64,000 nt of DNA from Chromohalobacter beijerinckii (GTDB lineage Bacteria; Pseudomonadota; Gammaproteobacteria; Pseudomonadales; Halomonadaceae): assembly GCF_023061185.1 (NCBI RefSeq), contig NZ_JAKGAK010000004.1, positions 62,001-126,000 on the forward strand, written 5' to 3'. Of the stretch, positions 29,968 to 40,518 are shown one piece after another. Position 1 is the first letter of the stretch. Each line of letters starts with the position of its first letter. The notes under the pieces were generated by a model. The model ran no database searches, had not been told where the DNA came from, and was given only the letters and a program-made list of their open reading frames with translations. The position numbers were made by a program, and so were the translations under genes.

Positions 29968-31146
29968 TCAGGCGTCTTCCTCGATATATCCGGCACGGTT
30001 GAGAATGGGGTTGGCGTACTGGCGCAGCCACCAATGGCGCAGATGGTCCGGCACCGTGGCCAGGCGTGCCTCGAAGCGTGCCCGGTCGGCGTCGGTGACT
30101 TCGCTTAGATCGACCAGCGCCGGCGCTAGTCCCGTTGCCTCAAGCGCGAGTTGGTGGCTGGGGAACATATGGTAGTGCGCCAGTACCTGACGATCGATTT
30201 CCTCGGTGACGGCTTCCGGGGTCGCGAACTCGCTCCCCAAGGGCGTACCGAAGGTCAGACGGATGCGGCCTTTGTGGCCCGTGATGCCGGCGACGATGGA
30301 CTGAATGTCCTCGAATTCGACCTTGTCGTAACGGCCTTCCGTGTGGCGGGCGTATAGCTCGCGTGCCTTCTGGAGATCGCAGGGGTCGTATTCGTAGCTG
30401 ATGGACACCGGCACGAGGCGTAGTTCGGATACCGCAGCGCCGATATCGGCCTCGTCGCCGTCCATGCGCTGGGCCATGCCTAACATCTTGACGATGGCGG
30501 TATCGGCGCGGTCGATGCCGTCCTTGGCACGCCCTTCGCGCTCAGCGATCCAGATCGAGTGGTTATCGGCGGTGATCGAATGGCGGATATAACGCGATAA
30601 CGTTTGATAGGCCTGCAGCATCGCCCGCTTGCCCTTGGCCGAGCGCGGCACGATGAAACTCTTGTTGAGGCGCATCAGATCATTGACGAACGGCTTTTGC
30701 AGCAGGTTGTCGCCAATCGCGATGCGTACGGTATTGCGGCCTTTCTGATAGAGCGCGTAATTGACGAACGCCGGGTCCATGGCGATATCGCGATGATTGC
30801 CGATGAACAGATAGGCCTTGTCGGCGTCGAGATGTTCGAGCCCTTCGATCTCAAAGGCATCCGTGGTGGTGGCGATCATTCGCGCCATGTAGCGGGCGAT
30901 GCGTTGCTGAAAGGCGGCGACGCTCTCGATGTTGCGCATTTCGTGTTGCAGCCCCAGGCGCGCGATGAAACGCGCCACGGGCGGCGCGTAGCGCGCCAGC
31001 CGGGGGAGACGGAAGTGCGTGATCGCGTCGAGCAATTCGTCGCAGTGAGCCAGGCGGTCGAGTACCGTCGCCACCTCGTCGTCATGATAAGGACGAATGG
31101 CGTCGAAATCGTGGGAAGCGGATTGGGGAGTCGATGCGTGCGTCAT
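29968..31146 (-). CDS. PlsC-like glycerolipid acyltransferase
   Basis: Acyltransferase (PF01553-type) core at residues ~95-260. It has NHRDIAMD at 117-124, where the His-to-Asp spacing is HX5D rather than the textbook HX4D, and an EGRAKDG block near 203 that fits the second motif. 392 residues, longer than PlsC (about 245), with an N-terminal helical extension; no clear membrane segment. Annotated homologues are called 1-acylglycerol-3-phosphate acyltransferase, but the substrate is unknown. It overlaps rdgC by four bases, so the two are probably co-transcribed. Confidence 0.82.
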   Translation of the reverse strand: MTHASTPQSASHDFDAIRPYHDDEVATVLDRLAHCDELLDAITHFRLPRLARYAPPVARFIARLGLQHEMRNIESVAAFQQRIARYMARMIATTTDAFEIEGLEHLDADKAYLFIGNHRDIAMDPAFVNYALYQKGRNTVRIAIGDNLLQKPFVNDLMRLNKSFIVPRSAKGKRAMLQAYQTLSRYIRHSITADNHSIWIAEREGRAKDGIDRADTAIVKMLGMAQRMDGDEADIGAAVSELRLVPVSISYEYDPCDLQKARELYARHTEGRYDKVEFEDIQSIVAGITGHKGRIRLTFGTPLGSEFATPEAVTEEIDRQVLAHYHMFPSHQLALEATGLAPALVDLSEVTDADRARFEARLATVPDHLRHWWLRQYANPILNRAGYIEEDA

Positions 31147-32069
31147 GATGTCGGCGCTGCCGGGTCGGCTTCGCCGCCCAGCCAGTCGATGAGTTGTTCG
31201 ATGAATCCAGAGAGCACTTGGGCCATGAGGGCGAAGTCCGTTTCCAGGCGTAGCGTGGGGTCGTCATCGTCTTCTTGTTGAGCGGCTTCGTCGAGCAAGG
31301 CGTCGGCGAAGCGCAGCGATTTGAGCGTCAGGTCATCGTGCAGGACCAGCGATAGCTGATCCTCGACATCCAGACCCAGGCGGCTGGCCTGACGCCCACT
31401 GGCGAGCACACTCTGCACCTCCTCGCCGTCGAGGTCGATGCCACGTGCGCGCCATACACCATCGTCATTGGCATCCTTGAGCTCGACCTGATCGCCCAGT
31501 TGCAGCCCCTCGGGGCGCGAGGCGATATCTTCGAGCCAGGCAGTCATGCTGCGCGATGGTAGCTGGCGCACGGCCAGCGGCGTGACTTTCAACGAGCCCA
31601 GCGACTGACGCAGCAGATCGAGAGCATCCTCGGCCCGGGCACGGCTGGCGCAATTGACAGCGATGAGGCCGCGCCGTGTGTCCCACCATATATCAATGCG
31701 CTGGCTACGCGTGAAGGCGCGTGGCAGAAATTCCTCTACGACCTGTTCCTTGAGTGCCTGGCGCTCGCGGCGTGGTAATGGGTGGCCTTCGGCAGCCTCG
31801 CGCTCGGCGGCGCGTTCTTCTACTTCCTCGCGTACCACCGACGCTGGCAGTAGGCGCTCCTGGCGCAGCAATGACAGCAGGCGATGGCCCTGGATCTCAT
31901 GGGCGAGCTGTTGACCATGTCGCCCCGCGGGGCGTTGCCAGCCGAGGCGCTTGCCTTCACTGGGCGACACCGGACGAAAGGCGAAGGCCTCCAGAGCCGA
32001 TTCGAGTGCCTCGAGCGCGATGGGTGTCGTGTCGTGCAGGCGATAGAGATGCAAGTGCTTGAACCACAT
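31143..32069 (-). CDS. rdgC: Recombination-associated protein RdgC
   Basis: Ring-shaped nonspecific DNA-binding protein that limits RecA activity and supports replication restart in E. coli. Starts MWFKHLHLYRLHD, as in the family, and has the full length (308 residues). The downstream acyltransferase begins inside its stop (ATGA). Located on the nucleoid. Divergent from gyrA across a 355-base gap. Confidence 0.95.
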   Translation of the reverse strand: MWFKHLHLYRLHDTTPIALEALESALEAFAFRPVSPSEGKRLGWQRPAGRHGQQLAHEIQGHRLLSLLRQERLLPASVVREEVEERAAEREAAEGHPLPRRERQALKEQVVEEFLPRAFTRSQRIDIWWDTRRGLIAVNCASRARAEDALDLLRQSLGSLKVTPLAVRQLPSRSMTAWLEDIASRPEGLQLGDQVELKDANDDGVWRARGIDLDGEEVQSVLASGRQASRLGLDVEDQLSLVLHDDLTLKSLRFADALLDEAAQQEDDDDPTLRLETDFALMAQVLSGFIEQLIDWLGGEADPAAPTS

Positions 32070-32424
32070 GAGCCTATTCCGTCACAAAGGGGCTCATTAT
32101 GGCGAAACGCCAGGGCGGGTGCCACTCCCCCAAGCGGATGCACTTGTTCTGCGGCATCTAAGGAAGCGTGTTCTTCTTGCGCTGGTGCGGCGCACGCGAT
32201 TGCATTGACCAAGCCTGCCGCATCGCCATGTGAAATGGTATGATGGCGTGATTCGGGCCCTGTTGAGGCTGGGCCCGCCATCGAAGCTCAATGATTGCTG
32301 TGACGGCCATTGGCGTCGAGCGCTGAAGAGTGGCTTGCGGGGCTTCGTGCTTCGTGAGGTCGCTGTTCGTTTCATTCAGTGCCATGACCGATGGTATGGC
32401 GCGGTGCAAAGGATTGAACGACCC
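32070..32424. promoter_or_regulatory. rdgC-gyrA intergenic region
   Basis: No gene supported in this 355-base stretch; the open frame continuing upstream of gyrA has no family match. An extended -10 for gyrA, TGGTATGAT (32236-32244), is clear, though no good -35 is seen. Just after its expected start site lies a perfect inverted repeat CGGGCCC (32254-32260)/GGGCCCG (32271-32277) with a ten-base loop, which would sit at the very 5' end of the mRNA. A weaker TATGGC occurs at 32395. Confidence 0.45.
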
Positions 32425-35121
32425 ATGGGTGAGATCGCCAGAGAAATTCTGCCAGTCAATATCGAGGACGAGCTTAAACAGTCGTATCTCGATTACGCCA
32501 TGAGTGTGATCATCGGCCGTGCGTTGCCGGATGTACGGGATGGCCTTAAGCCCGTGCATCGGCGCGTATTGTTCGCCATGCATGAACTCAGCAATGACTG
32601 GAACAAAGCCTACAAGAAATCGGCCCGTGTCGTGGGTGACGTGATCGGTAAATATCACCCGCACGGGGATAGCGCGGTCTACGACACCATCGTGCGTATG
32701 GCGCAGACATTCTCGATGCGCTATGTGCTGGTCGATGGCCAGGGTAACTTCGGTTCCATCGACGGCGACAGCGCGGCGGCCATGCGTTACACCGAGGTGC
32801 GCATGGCACGCCTTGCCCATGAGCTCCTCGCCGACCTGGAAAAAGATACCGTCGACTGGGTCGATAACTATGATGGCACCGAACGCATTCCCGAGGTGCT
32901 GCCGACCAAGGTTCCTAACCTGCTGGTCAACGGGGCCTCGGGCATCGCCGTGGGCATGGCGACCAACATCCCGCCACACAATATGCGCGAGGTGATCGAT
33001 GGTTGCCTGGCGCTGATCGACGATTACACGCTCAGCATCGACGATCTCATGGCGTATATTCCAGCTCCCGATTTCCCCACCGGCGGGATCATCAACGGGC
33101 GCGCGGGGATTCTCGATGCCTACCGTACTGGGCGTGGGCGTATCTATGTGCGGGCTTGTCATACCATCGAGCACAACGACAAGACCGGGCGCGATCACAT
33201 CATCGTCACCGAACTGCCGTATCAGGTGAACAAGGCGCGTTTGATCGAGAAGATCGCCGAGCTGGTCAAGGACAAGCGTATCGACGGCATCGCCGAGCTG
33301 CGCGACGAGTCCGACAAGGAAGGCCTGCGCGTGGTGATCGAGGTCAAGCGCGGCGAGTCCGGCGAAGTGGTCGTCAACAACCTGTTCGCGCATACCCAGT
33401 TGCAGACCGTATTCGGCATCAACATGGTGGCGCTGGATAACGGCCAGCCGAAGATCCTCAACCTCAAAGAGATTCTCGAAGCATTCATTCGGCACCGTCG
33501 CGAGGTGGTGACGCGGCGCACACTGTTCGAGCTTAAGAAGGCGCGCGACCGTGGTCATATCCTCGAAGGCTTGGCCGTGGCGATCTCCAACATCGACGAT
33601 GTGATCGAGCTCATCAAGGCGTCGCCTTCGGCGACCGAGGCCAAGGAAAAACTGGTCGCGCGTGCCTGGCAACCGGGGCAGGTGACCGGCATGCTCGAGC
33701 GCGCCGGGGCAACATCCTGCAAGCCGGAAGATCTCGACGAAAGCTATGGGCTCGCCGACAACGAGCGTGAATATCGATTGTCGCCGGCCCAGGCGCAGGC
33801 CATTCTGGAATTGCGCCTGCATCGCCTGACCGGGCTCGAAACCGAGAAGCTGCTCGACGAGTATCTATCGATCCTCAAGCGTATCGCCGAGCTCAACGAG
33901 ATTCTCGCCTCGCCGGAACGCCTGCTAGAGGTCATTCGCGAGGAGCTTGGGGCGATTCGTGATCAGTACGGCGATGACCGTAAGACCGAGATTCAGGCCA
34001 GCCATCTGGACCTGACCATCGAGGATCTGATCAACGAAGAAGACATGGTGGTCACCATTTCGCGCAGCGGCTATGCCAAGACGCAGCCGCTTTCCGACTA
34101 CCAGGCCCAGCGGCGTGGCGGACGTGGCAAGTCGGCGACCACCATGAAAGACGAGGACATCATCGAGCACCTGTTGGTGGCCTCGACGCATGACACCATG
34201 CTGCTGTTCTCCAACCGCGGTAAGGTCTACTGGCTCAAAGTCTACGAGATGCCCAACGCCAGCCGTGGTTCGCGTGGCAAGCCGCTGGTCAACATGTTGC
34301 CACTGGATGATGGTGAGTCGATCAACGCCATCCTGCCGGTACGCGAATACCGCGACGACTGCTACATCTTCTTTGCTACCGCCAAGGGAACCGTCAAGCG
34401 GACCTCGCTGGAGCAATTCTCGCGGCCGCGCAGCGTGGGCCTGATCGCCATCGACCTCGAAGAGGACGATCGTCTGGTCGGTGCCGCGATCACTTCCGGC
34501 AACGACCATGCGATGCTGTTCTCGTCCAACGGCAAAGCCATTCGCTTCGAGGAAGGCAAGGCACGCGCCATGGGACGCACCGCCCGTGGTGTTCGTGGCA
34601 TGCGCCTGCAAGGCGACGCCGAGGTGATCAGCTTGATCATTCCGCAGTCGTTGACCATCGATGCCGAGGCTGACGACACCGATAACGTCGCTGAAGAAGC
34701 GTCGGTTCAGACGATCAGTGAAGATCAGGTCTATATCCTAACCGCCTCTGAGAATGGCTATGGCAAGCGCACACGTCTCGATGAGTTTCCGCTGCGTGGA
34801 CGTGGTGGCCAAGGGGTTATCGCCATGCAGACCTCGCGGCGCAACGGTGCCTTGGTGGCAGCGATTCAGGTCCGCGACAGCGATGAGATGATGCTGATTA
34901 CTGACAAGGGCACGTTGGTGCGCACGCGGGTCGAGGAAATCTCGGTAAGTTCGCGCAATACCCAAGGAGTCACCCTGATTCGCACCGGCGAAGGCGAGCA
35001 TTTGGTCGCCACGGTGCGGGTCGATGAGCCGGTCGAGGAGCCAGCCTCCAATGAAGAAGAGGTGGTGGTCGACGAGGTGACGCCCGCGCCGGATGACGAC
35101 GAGGCGCCACAAGGCGATTGA
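32425..35121 (+). CDS. gyrA: DNA gyrase subunit A
   Basis: Type II topoisomerase subunit that cuts and rejoins DNA during negative supercoiling. Starts [18 protein letters not shown], the family N-terminus. Catalytic Tyr122 (AMRYTEV), Ser83 and Asp87 in the quinolone-resistance region ([10 protein letters not shown]), so wild type there. The GyrA box QRRGGRG begins at residue 562, ahead of the C-terminal wrapping domain and an acidic tail. 898 residues. The open frame continues 65 codons upstream without homology. Confidence 0.98.
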   Translation: MGEIAREILPVNIEDELKQSYLDYAMSVIIGRALPDVRDGLKPVHRRVLFAMHELSNDWNKAYKKSARVVGDVIGKYHPHGDSAVYDTIVRMAQTFSMRYVLVDGQGNFGSIDGDSAAAMRYTEVRMARLAHELLADLEKDTVDWVDNYDGTERIPEVLPTKVPNLLVNGASGIAVGMATNIPPHNMREVIDGCLALIDDYTLSIDDLMAYIPAPDFPTGGIINGRAGILDAYRTGRGRIYVRACHTIEHNDKTGRDHIIVTELPYQVNKARLIEKIAELVKDKRIDGIAELRDESDKEGLRVVIEVKRGESGEVVVNNLFAHTQLQTVFGINMVALDNGQPKILNLKEILEAFIRHRREVVTRRTLFELKKARDRGHILEGLAVAISNIDDVIELIKASPSATEAKEKLVARAWQPGQVTGMLERAGATSCKPEDLDESYGLADNEREYRLSPAQAQAILELRLHRLTGLETEKLLDEYLSILKRIAELNEILASPERLLEVIREELGAIRDQYGDDRKTEIQASHLDLTIEDLINEEDMVVTISRSGYAKTQPLSDYQAQRRGGRGKSATTMKDEDIIEHLLVASTHDTMLLFSNRGKVYWLKVYEMPNASRGSRGKPLVNMLPLDDGESINAILPVREYRDDCYIFFATAKGTVKRTSLEQFSRPRSVGLIAIDLEEDDRLVGAAITSGNDHAMLFSSNGKAIRFEEGKARAMGRTARGVRGMRLQGDAEVISLIIPQSLTIDAEADDTDNVAEEASVQTISEDQVYILTASENGYGKRTRLDEFPLRGRGGQGVIAMQTSRRNGALVAAIQVRDSDEMMLITDKGTLVRTRVEEISVSSRNTQGVTLIRTGEGEHLVATVRVDEPVEEPASNEEEVVVDEVTPAPDDDEAPQGD

Positions 35122-35129
35122 GTCTCAAT

Positions 35130-35158
35130 GCGGCCGCTCCTTCGGGAGTGGTCGCTTT
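35130..35158 (+). terminator. Hairpin between gyrA and serC
   Basis: GCGGCCGCTCC (35130-35140), TTCG tetraloop, GGAGTGGTCGC (35145-35155), then TTT. The arms pair fully as RNA if two G-U pairs are counted. This looks like a terminator or attenuator separating gyrA from serC, although the T run is short. Confidence 0.6.
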
Positions 35159-35176
35159 ACGTTTGGAAACACGCTG

Positions 35177-36262
35177 ATGACACGCAAGTTCAACTTCTGT
35201 GCCGGCCCAGCGGCACTTCCCGACCCCGTGCTCGAGCGCGCCCGCGACGAGTTGCTCGACTATCAGGGCCATGGTTTGTCGGTCATGGAAATGAGTCACC
35301 GCAGCGATGCCTTTGCGGAGATCGCTGCGCGTGCCGAGCGCGACCTGCGCGCGCTGCTGGCCGTGCCCGACAATTATCGCGTCCTCTTCATGCAGGGCGG
35401 TGCCTCCAGTCAGTTCGCGATGGTGCCTTATAACCTGCTGGGTACGGGCGGTACGCCGAACTATCTGTACACCGGTATCTGGGGCAAGAAGGCGATTGCC
35501 GAGGCGCGTCATCTTGCGGGCGCGCACGTGGCGGCTTCCAGCGAAGCCAATGGGTTGACGGCGGTGCCGCGACCCGAGGACATCGTCTTGTCGTCGGATG
35601 CTGCCTATCTACATTACACGGCCAATGAAACGATCGGTGGCCTGGAATTCGATTATATTCCCGAGATTGGCGACGTGCCGCTGGTGTGCGATATGTCCTC
35701 GTCGATTCTCTCGGGCCCGTTGGATGTGTCCCGTTTCGGCGTCATCTATGCCGGGGCGCAGAAGAATATTGGCCCGGCGGGGCTGACCTTGGTCATCGTG
35801 CGTGACGACCTGCTCGAGCGCGCCCTGCCGAACACGCCGACCATGTTCAACTATCGGGTCATGGCTGAAAATGGCTCGATGTTCAATACGCCGCCGACAT
35901 ATGCCTGGTATCTGGCGGGGCTGGTCTTCGACTGGTTGCGCCATGATATGGGTGGGCTCGAGGCGATGGACCGACTCAACGCGCGCAAATCCGAAAAGTT
36001 ATATGCGGCCATCGATGCCAGCGACTTCTATTCCAGCCCCATTGCCATGCCCAATCGTTCACGCATGAACGTGCCGTTCGTGCTGGCCGATGAGACGCTC
36101 AATGATGCGTTCTTGAATGATGCCGAGGCGGCGGGGCTTTTGAATCTCAAGGGCCACCGCAGCGTGGGCGGCATGCGTGCCAGCCTGTACAACGCCGTGC
36201 CGGAAGCGGCAGTGGACGCGCTGGTCGATTTCATGCGGGAGTTCGAACGACGCCATGGCTGA
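35177..36262 (+). CDS. serC: Phosphoserine aminotransferase
   Basis: PLP enzyme that converts 3-phosphohydroxypyruvate to phosphoserine, and also acts in pyridoxine synthesis. Starts RKFNFCAGPAALP, as in the family. The PLP lysine is in AGAQKNIGPAG. 361 residues from the ATG at 35177; the longer frame runs back into gyrA. It heads the serC-pheA-tyrA/aroA-cmk-rpsA run, the usual order in pseudomonads and relatives. It overlaps pheA by eight bases. Confidence 0.97.
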   Translation: MTRKFNFCAGPAALPDPVLERARDELLDYQGHGLSVMEMSHRSDAFAEIAARAERDLRALLAVPDNYRVLFMQGGASSQFAMVPYNLLGTGGTPNYLYTGIWGKKAIAEARHLAGAHVAASSEANGLTAVPRPEDIVLSSDAAYLHYTANETIGGLEFDYIPEIGDVPLVCDMSSSILSGPLDVSRFGVIYAGAQKNIGPAGLTLVIVRDDLLERALPNTPTMFNYRVMAENGSMFNTPPTYAWYLAGLVFDWLRHDMGGLEAMDRLNARKSEKLYAAIDASDFYSSPIAMPNRSRMNVPFVLADETLNDAFLNDAEAAGLLNLKGHRSVGGMRASLYNAVPEAAVDALVDFMREFERRHG

Positions 36263-37376
36263 TCACGACATGTCCGATAACAATGCCCCTATTACGTCGG
36301 CCGACCTGCCGGCACTGCGCGAGCGAATCGATACGCTGGATAGCGAGATCCTCAAGCTGATCAGCGAACGCGCGCATTGCGCACAGCAGGTAGCGCAGGT
36401 GAAAACCGACAGTGATCCGCAGGCGACGTTCTACCGCCCCGAGCGCGAGGCTCAGGTGCTGCGTCGCATCATGGCGCTCAACAAGGGCCCCCTCGACGAC
36501 GAGGAAATGGCCCGTTTGTTCCGCGAGATCATGTCGGCGTGCCTGGCGCTGGAGCGGCCGGTCAAGGTGGCCTATCTCGGCCCCGAGGGTACGTTCACCC
36601 AGCAGGCGGCGCTCAAGCATTTCGGCGACAGCGCGGTGAGTCTGCCGATGGCGGCCATCGATGAGGTCTTTCGCGAGGTGGAAGCGGGGGCCGCGCATTT
36701 TGGCGTGGTGCCGGTGGAAAACTCCACCGAGGGCATCGTCAATAGCACCTTGGATACCTTCATGGATGCCAGTCTGCGTATCTGTGGCGAGGTGGTACTG
36801 CGCATTCACCACCATCTACTGGTATCCAGCAATACGCGCCGCGACAAGATCTCGCGCATTTATTCGCATCCCCAGTCCCTGGCGCAGTGCCGCAAGTGGC
36901 TGGACGCTCATTATCCCAATGCCGAGCGGGTGCCGGTGTCGTCCAATGCCGAGGCGGCGCGCCTGATCAAGAGCGAATGGCACAGTGCCGCGATTGCTGG
37001 CGACATGGCCGCGAAGCGTTATGAGCTCGATAAGGTCGCCGAGAAGATCGAGGATCGTCCCGATAATTCGACACGCTTTTTGATCATCGGGCATCAGGAC
37101 ACGCCGATTTCCGATGATGACAAGACGTCCATCGTCGTCGCCATGCGCAATCAGCCCGGGGCGCTGCACGACCTGCTCGAGCCGTTCCACCGTCACAAGA
37201 TCGACCTGACGCGCGTCGAGACGCGGCCGTCACGCACTGGGGTCTGGAACTACGTGTTCTTCATCGACTTCAAGGGGCATCGCGACGATCCGCAGGTCGC
37301 GGCGGTGCTGGAAGAGATTACGTTGCGTGCTGCTGAGCTCAAGGTGTTGGGGTCCTACCCTGTGGGTGTCTTGTAG
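36255..37376 (+). CDS. pheA: Bifunctional chorismate mutase / prephenate dehydratase (P-protein)
   Basis: Converts chorismate through prephenate to phenylpyruvate. AroQ chorismate mutase (residues ~15-95), prephenate dehydratase (~105-280, with YLGPEGTFTQ and ENSTEGIVNSTLD), then a C-terminal ACT domain (GALHDLLEPFHRHKIDLTRVE) for feedback by phenylalanine. 373 residues from the ATG at 36255, with a Met at residue 6 as alternative. The stop abuts the next start with no gap. Confidence 0.97.
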   Translation: MADHDMSDNNAPITSADLPALRERIDTLDSEILKLISERAHCAQQVAQVKTDSDPQATFYRPEREAQVLRRIMALNKGPLDDEEMARLFREIMSACLALERPVKVAYLGPEGTFTQQAALKHFGDSAVSLPMAAIDEVFREVEAGAAHFGVVPVENSTEGIVNSTLDTFMDASLRICGEVVLRIHHHLLVSSNTRRDKISRIYSHPQSLAQCRKWLDAHYPNAERVPVSSNAEAARLIKSEWHSAAIAGDMAAKRYELDKVAEKIEDRPDNSTRFLIIGHQDTPISDDDKTSIVVAMRNQPGALHDLLEPFHRHKIDLTRVETRPSRTGVWNYVFFIDFKGHRDDPQVAAVLEEITLRAAELKVLGSYPVGVL

Positions 37377-39629
37377 ATGTCGGAGCAGTCCTGTGCGCCG
37401 GCTGAGCGCGGTATCCTCATCATTGGGTTGGGGCTGATTGGTGGTTCGCTGGCGGCGGCCTTGAAGGAAGCGGGTTTTGCAGGGCGTATCCTGGCCTGTG
37501 ATCGTGACGCCGATGAAGTGACGAGCGGCATCGATATGGGGCTGGTCGACGCTGGCAGCACCGAGCTGGCACCCTGGGTAGCCGAAAGCAGCTTGATTGT
37601 GCTGGCGGTGCCGGTGTTGGCGATAGAGGCCGTGCTGCGTGAATTAGCGCCGCATCTTGGCGATCAGGTGATCACCGATGTCGGCAGTACCAAAGGTGCT
37701 ATCGAGGCGTCGGTCGAGCGGGTCTTCGGTGATATTCCGCCGCGCTTCGTGCTGGGGCACCCGATCGCCGGGTCCGAAAAAAGCGGCGTGGCGGCGTCCA
37801 ATCCCGCGCTTTATCGTCGCCACAAGGTGATACTGACCCCGCGCGCTGACACCGATCCCGACGCTCTGGCCCGCGTACGAGTGCTATGGGCCGCGTGTGG
37901 GGCGGAGCTACTGGAAATGGACGTGGCGCGCCACGACCAAGTCTTGGCGCGCACTAGCCATCTCCCGCATTTGTTGGCGTTTTCGTTAGTCGACACCCTG
38001 GCGCGTCAGGACGAGCGCCTAGAGATCTTTCGCTATGCGGCGGGGGGCTTTCGCGACTTTACGCGCATCGCCGGTAGTGATCCGGTCATGTGGCGCGATA
38101 TCTTCAGTGCCAACCGCGAGGCGGTGCTTGGCGCACTGGATGAGTTCGAAGCGGGCGTCGCCCGTTTGCGCCGTGCCGTGACCGACAATGATGGCGATGC
38201 CATGCTGGCGATCTTCGATCGTGCCAGTCATGCGCGGCAGTATTTCGATACGCTTTTGAACCAGACGAGTTATCAAGCGATGGAACAACGCAATATCCGT
38301 TACCGCGTGACTCCCGGTGGCAATGTGCGCGGTCGGATCCGTGTGCCGGGGGACAAATCGATCTCTCACCGCTCGATCATGCTCGGCGCGCTTGCCGAGG
38401 GCGTGACCGAAGTGCATGGCTTCCTCGAGGGCGAGGATAGCCTGGCGACGCTGCAGGCGTTTCGTGAAATGGGCGTAGCCATTGAGGGCCCGCACCAAGG
38501 GCGCGTGACCATCCATGGCGTTGGCCTGCATGGCCTGAAGGCGCCTGCCGGCCCTCTTTACGTGGGTAATTCGGGCACCGCCATGCGCCTGTTCGCGGGC
38601 TTGCTGGCCGGGCAGGCCTTCGATACCGAGTTGACCGGCGATGTGTCGCTCAACAAGCGGCCGATGGGCCGGGTGGCCGATCCGCTGCGCGAGATGGGGG
38701 CGGTGATCGAAACGGCTGAAGGCGGCCGGCCGCCGCTGACGATTCGTGGTGGCCAGGCACTCCGCGGCATTCGTTATGACATGCCGATGGCCAGCGCCCA
38801 GGTGAAATCCTGTCTCTTGCTGGCGGGGCTCTATGCCGAGGGTGAGACGCGGGTGCGCGAGCCGGCACCGACCCGCGATCATACCGAGCGTATGCTCAAC
38901 GGTTTCGGTTATGCGGTGCAACGCGACGCTGACGAAGCTTGGCTACAGGGCGGCGGCCGCTTGACGGCGTCGCCTATCGACGTGCCGTCGGATATCTCGT
39001 CGGCGGCGTTCTATCTGGTGGCGGCGGCCATTACGCCGGGTTCGGATCTGCTCCTGGAGCATGTGGGGACCAACCCGACACGTATCGGGGTCATCAATAT
39101 CCTCAAGGCCATGGGTGCCGACCTCGAACTTCTCAATCCCCGGGAAGTCGGGGGCGAGCCGGTGGCCGACATTCGTGTTCGCCATGCGCCGCTCAAGGGC
39201 ATCGATATCCCCGTGGATCAGGTGCCGCTGGCCATCGATGAGTTTCCCGTGCTGTTCATCGCTGCGGCCAATGCCGAAGGCGTGACCCGTTTGCGGGGCG
39301 CAGAGGAGTTGCGCGTCAAGGAATCCGACCGTATTCAGGCGATGGCCGATGGTTTGGCGATTCTTGGCGTTGAGAATACCGTCCATTCCGATGGCATCGA
39401 CATCGTCGGTCGCGCCGACGCCAGCGATACGCATGTGGAGCATTATAGCGGCGGGCATGTCGATAGCCTGGGCGATCATCGCATCGCCATGGCCTTCGCC
39501 ATCGCTGCCCTGCGTGCTGAGGGCGAGATCGTGATCGATGACTGCGCTAATGTCGCCACGTCGTTCCCGGGATTCGTTGATCTGGCGCGTCGCGTGGGGC
39601 TGTCACTCGAAGAGCAGGAGGCGTCATGA
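37377..39629 (+). CDS. tyrA-aroA: Fused prephenate dehydrogenase and 3-phosphoshikimate 1-carboxyvinyltransferase
   Basis: Residues 1-~300 are a TyrA-type dehydrogenase (NAD motif GLGLIGGS at 17-24; [10 protein letters not shown]). From about residue 302 ([14 protein letters not shown]) the chain is a complete EPSP synthase ([41 protein letters not shown]), 449 residues long. One polypeptide thus catalyses a shikimate-pathway step and the tyrosine branch step. This fusion is known in pseudomonads and relatives. 750 residues with no frameshift visible. Overlaps cmk by four bases. Confidence 0.97.
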   Translation: MSEQSCAPAERGILIIGLGLIGGSLAAALKEAGFAGRILACDRDADEVTSGIDMGLVDAGSTELAPWVAESSLIVLAVPVLAIEAVLRELAPHLGDQVITDVGSTKGAIEASVERVFGDIPPRFVLGHPIAGSEKSGVAASNPALYRRHKVILTPRADTDPDALARVRVLWAACGAELLEMDVARHDQVLARTSHLPHLLAFSLVDTLARQDERLEIFRYAAGGFRDFTRIAGSDPVMWRDIFSANREAVLGALDEFEAGVARLRRAVTDNDGDAMLAIFDRASHARQYFDTLLNQTSYQAMEQRNIRYRVTPGGNVRGRIRVPGDKSISHRSIMLGALAEGVTEVHGFLEGEDSLATLQAFREMGVAIEGPHQGRVTIHGVGLHGLKAPAGPLYVGNSGTAMRLFAGLLAGQAFDTELTGDVSLNKRPMGRVADPLREMGAVIETAEGGRPPLTIRGGQALRGIRYDMPMASAQVKSCLLLAGLYAEGETRVREPAPTRDHTERMLNGFGYAVQRDADEAWLQGGGRLTASPIDVPSDISSAAFYLVAAAITPGSDLLLEHVGTNPTRIGVINILKAMGADLELLNPREVGGEPVADIRVRHAPLKGIDIPVDQVPLAIDEFPVLFIAAANAEGVTRLRGAEELRVKESDRIQAMADGLAILGVENTVHSDGIDIVGRADASDTHVEHYSGGHVDSLGDHRIAMAFAIAALRAEGEIVIDDCANVATSFPGFVDLARRVGLSLEEQEAS

Positions 39630-40324
39630 GCTTGTCGCACAGCGACGTGCCCGTACTGACCGTCGACGGACCCGGCGGCGCAGGCAAGGGGACCGTGAGT
39701 CGCCTGATCGCCGAGCGCCTGGGCTGGCACTTGCTGGACTCCGGCGCACTGTATCGTCTCACGGCGCTGGCGGCACTCAAGCATGGCTTGGCGCTGGACG
39801 ACGAAGCCGCGCTGGCGACGTGTGCCGAAACCTTGGATGTCCGCTTCGTGGCGTGCGATGGCGAAACGCGTATCGAGCTGGAAGGTCGTGACGTGAGTGG
39901 CGACATTCGTACCGAGAAGGTCGGCGACGTTGCCTCACAGGTGGCATCGTTACCTCGAGTGCGCGATGCGCTGCTGACACGCCAGCGCGACTTTCGCGAC
40001 CTGCCAGGGCTAGTGGCGGATGGACGGGATATGGGCACGGTGGTATTCCCCCATGCGCCCCTGAAAGTCTACCTGACGGCCTCGGCGGAAGAGCGGGCGC
40101 GGCGACGCTATGAACAGTTGCTGAATGCCGGTCGGGATGCTAATCTAACGAGTCTTCTAGAGGAAATTAAGGCTCGTGACGAGCGCGACATGCAACGTGC
40201 AGTGGCGCCACTCAAGCCGGCAGACGATGCCGTTTTGTTGGATAGTACGAGCCTTGCGATACCGGACGTGGTGGAGTGTATCGAAAGGCTGCTCAGTGCA
40301 CGTAGGCTCGGCCTCCCGAACTGA
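39626..40324 (+). CDS. cmk: Cytidylate kinase
   Basis: Phosphorylates CMP and dCMP to the diphosphates. P-loop GPGGAGKGT near residue 15, [20 protein letters not shown] and RRRYEQL are family features. 232 residues. It overlaps the tyrA-aroA stop (ATGA) and is followed by the rpsA leader. Confidence 0.97.
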   Translation: MSLSHSDVPVLTVDGPGGAGKGTVSRLIAERLGWHLLDSGALYRLTALAALKHGLALDDEAALATCAETLDVRFVACDGETRIELEGRDVSGDIRTEKVGDVASQVASLPRVRDALLTRQRDFRDLPGLVADGRDMGTVVFPHAPLKVYLTASAEERARRRYEQLLNAGRDANLTSLLEEIKARDERDMQRAVAPLKPADDAVLLDSTSLAIPDVVECIERLLSARRLGLPN

Positions 40325-40518
40325 GTAGCTGGGGTGAAACGGGCACCCATCCGGAGACCCTGGTCAGACGTCATGACGTGCGCGGGCGATAACCGAGAGC
40401 CTTCGCAGGTCGAACCAGCGCCAACGTTCCCAGGGGTATGTAGGAAAGGCCCGCGCTTGCTGGTGGTGCGGAGAATGAGCGGCCTGGCCGCTATTAACGT
40501 TGATCACGTAGGAACAAC
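40325..40518 (+). promoter_or_regulatory. rpsA leader with two palindromes
   Basis: No gene in this 194-base stretch. It holds a perfect 12-base palindrome ACGTCATGACGT (40368-40379) and, 26 bases before the rpsA ATG, a perfect hairpin AGCGGCC-T-GGCCGCT (40478-40492). E. coli rpsA mRNA is autoregulated by S1 binding to leader hairpins; a similar role here is inferred. The ribosome site GTAGGA (40508-40513) is weak, as expected for an S1 gene. Confidence 0.45.

Noticed and set aside
32230-32424. N-terminal extension of gyrA by 65 codons
   Set aside because: No family support; GyrA begins with [10 protein letters not shown] at 32425, and the extension would overlap the promoter.
32158-33822. 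554-codon frame on the - strand
   Set aside because: Antisense to gyrA, no recognisable domains; a shadow.
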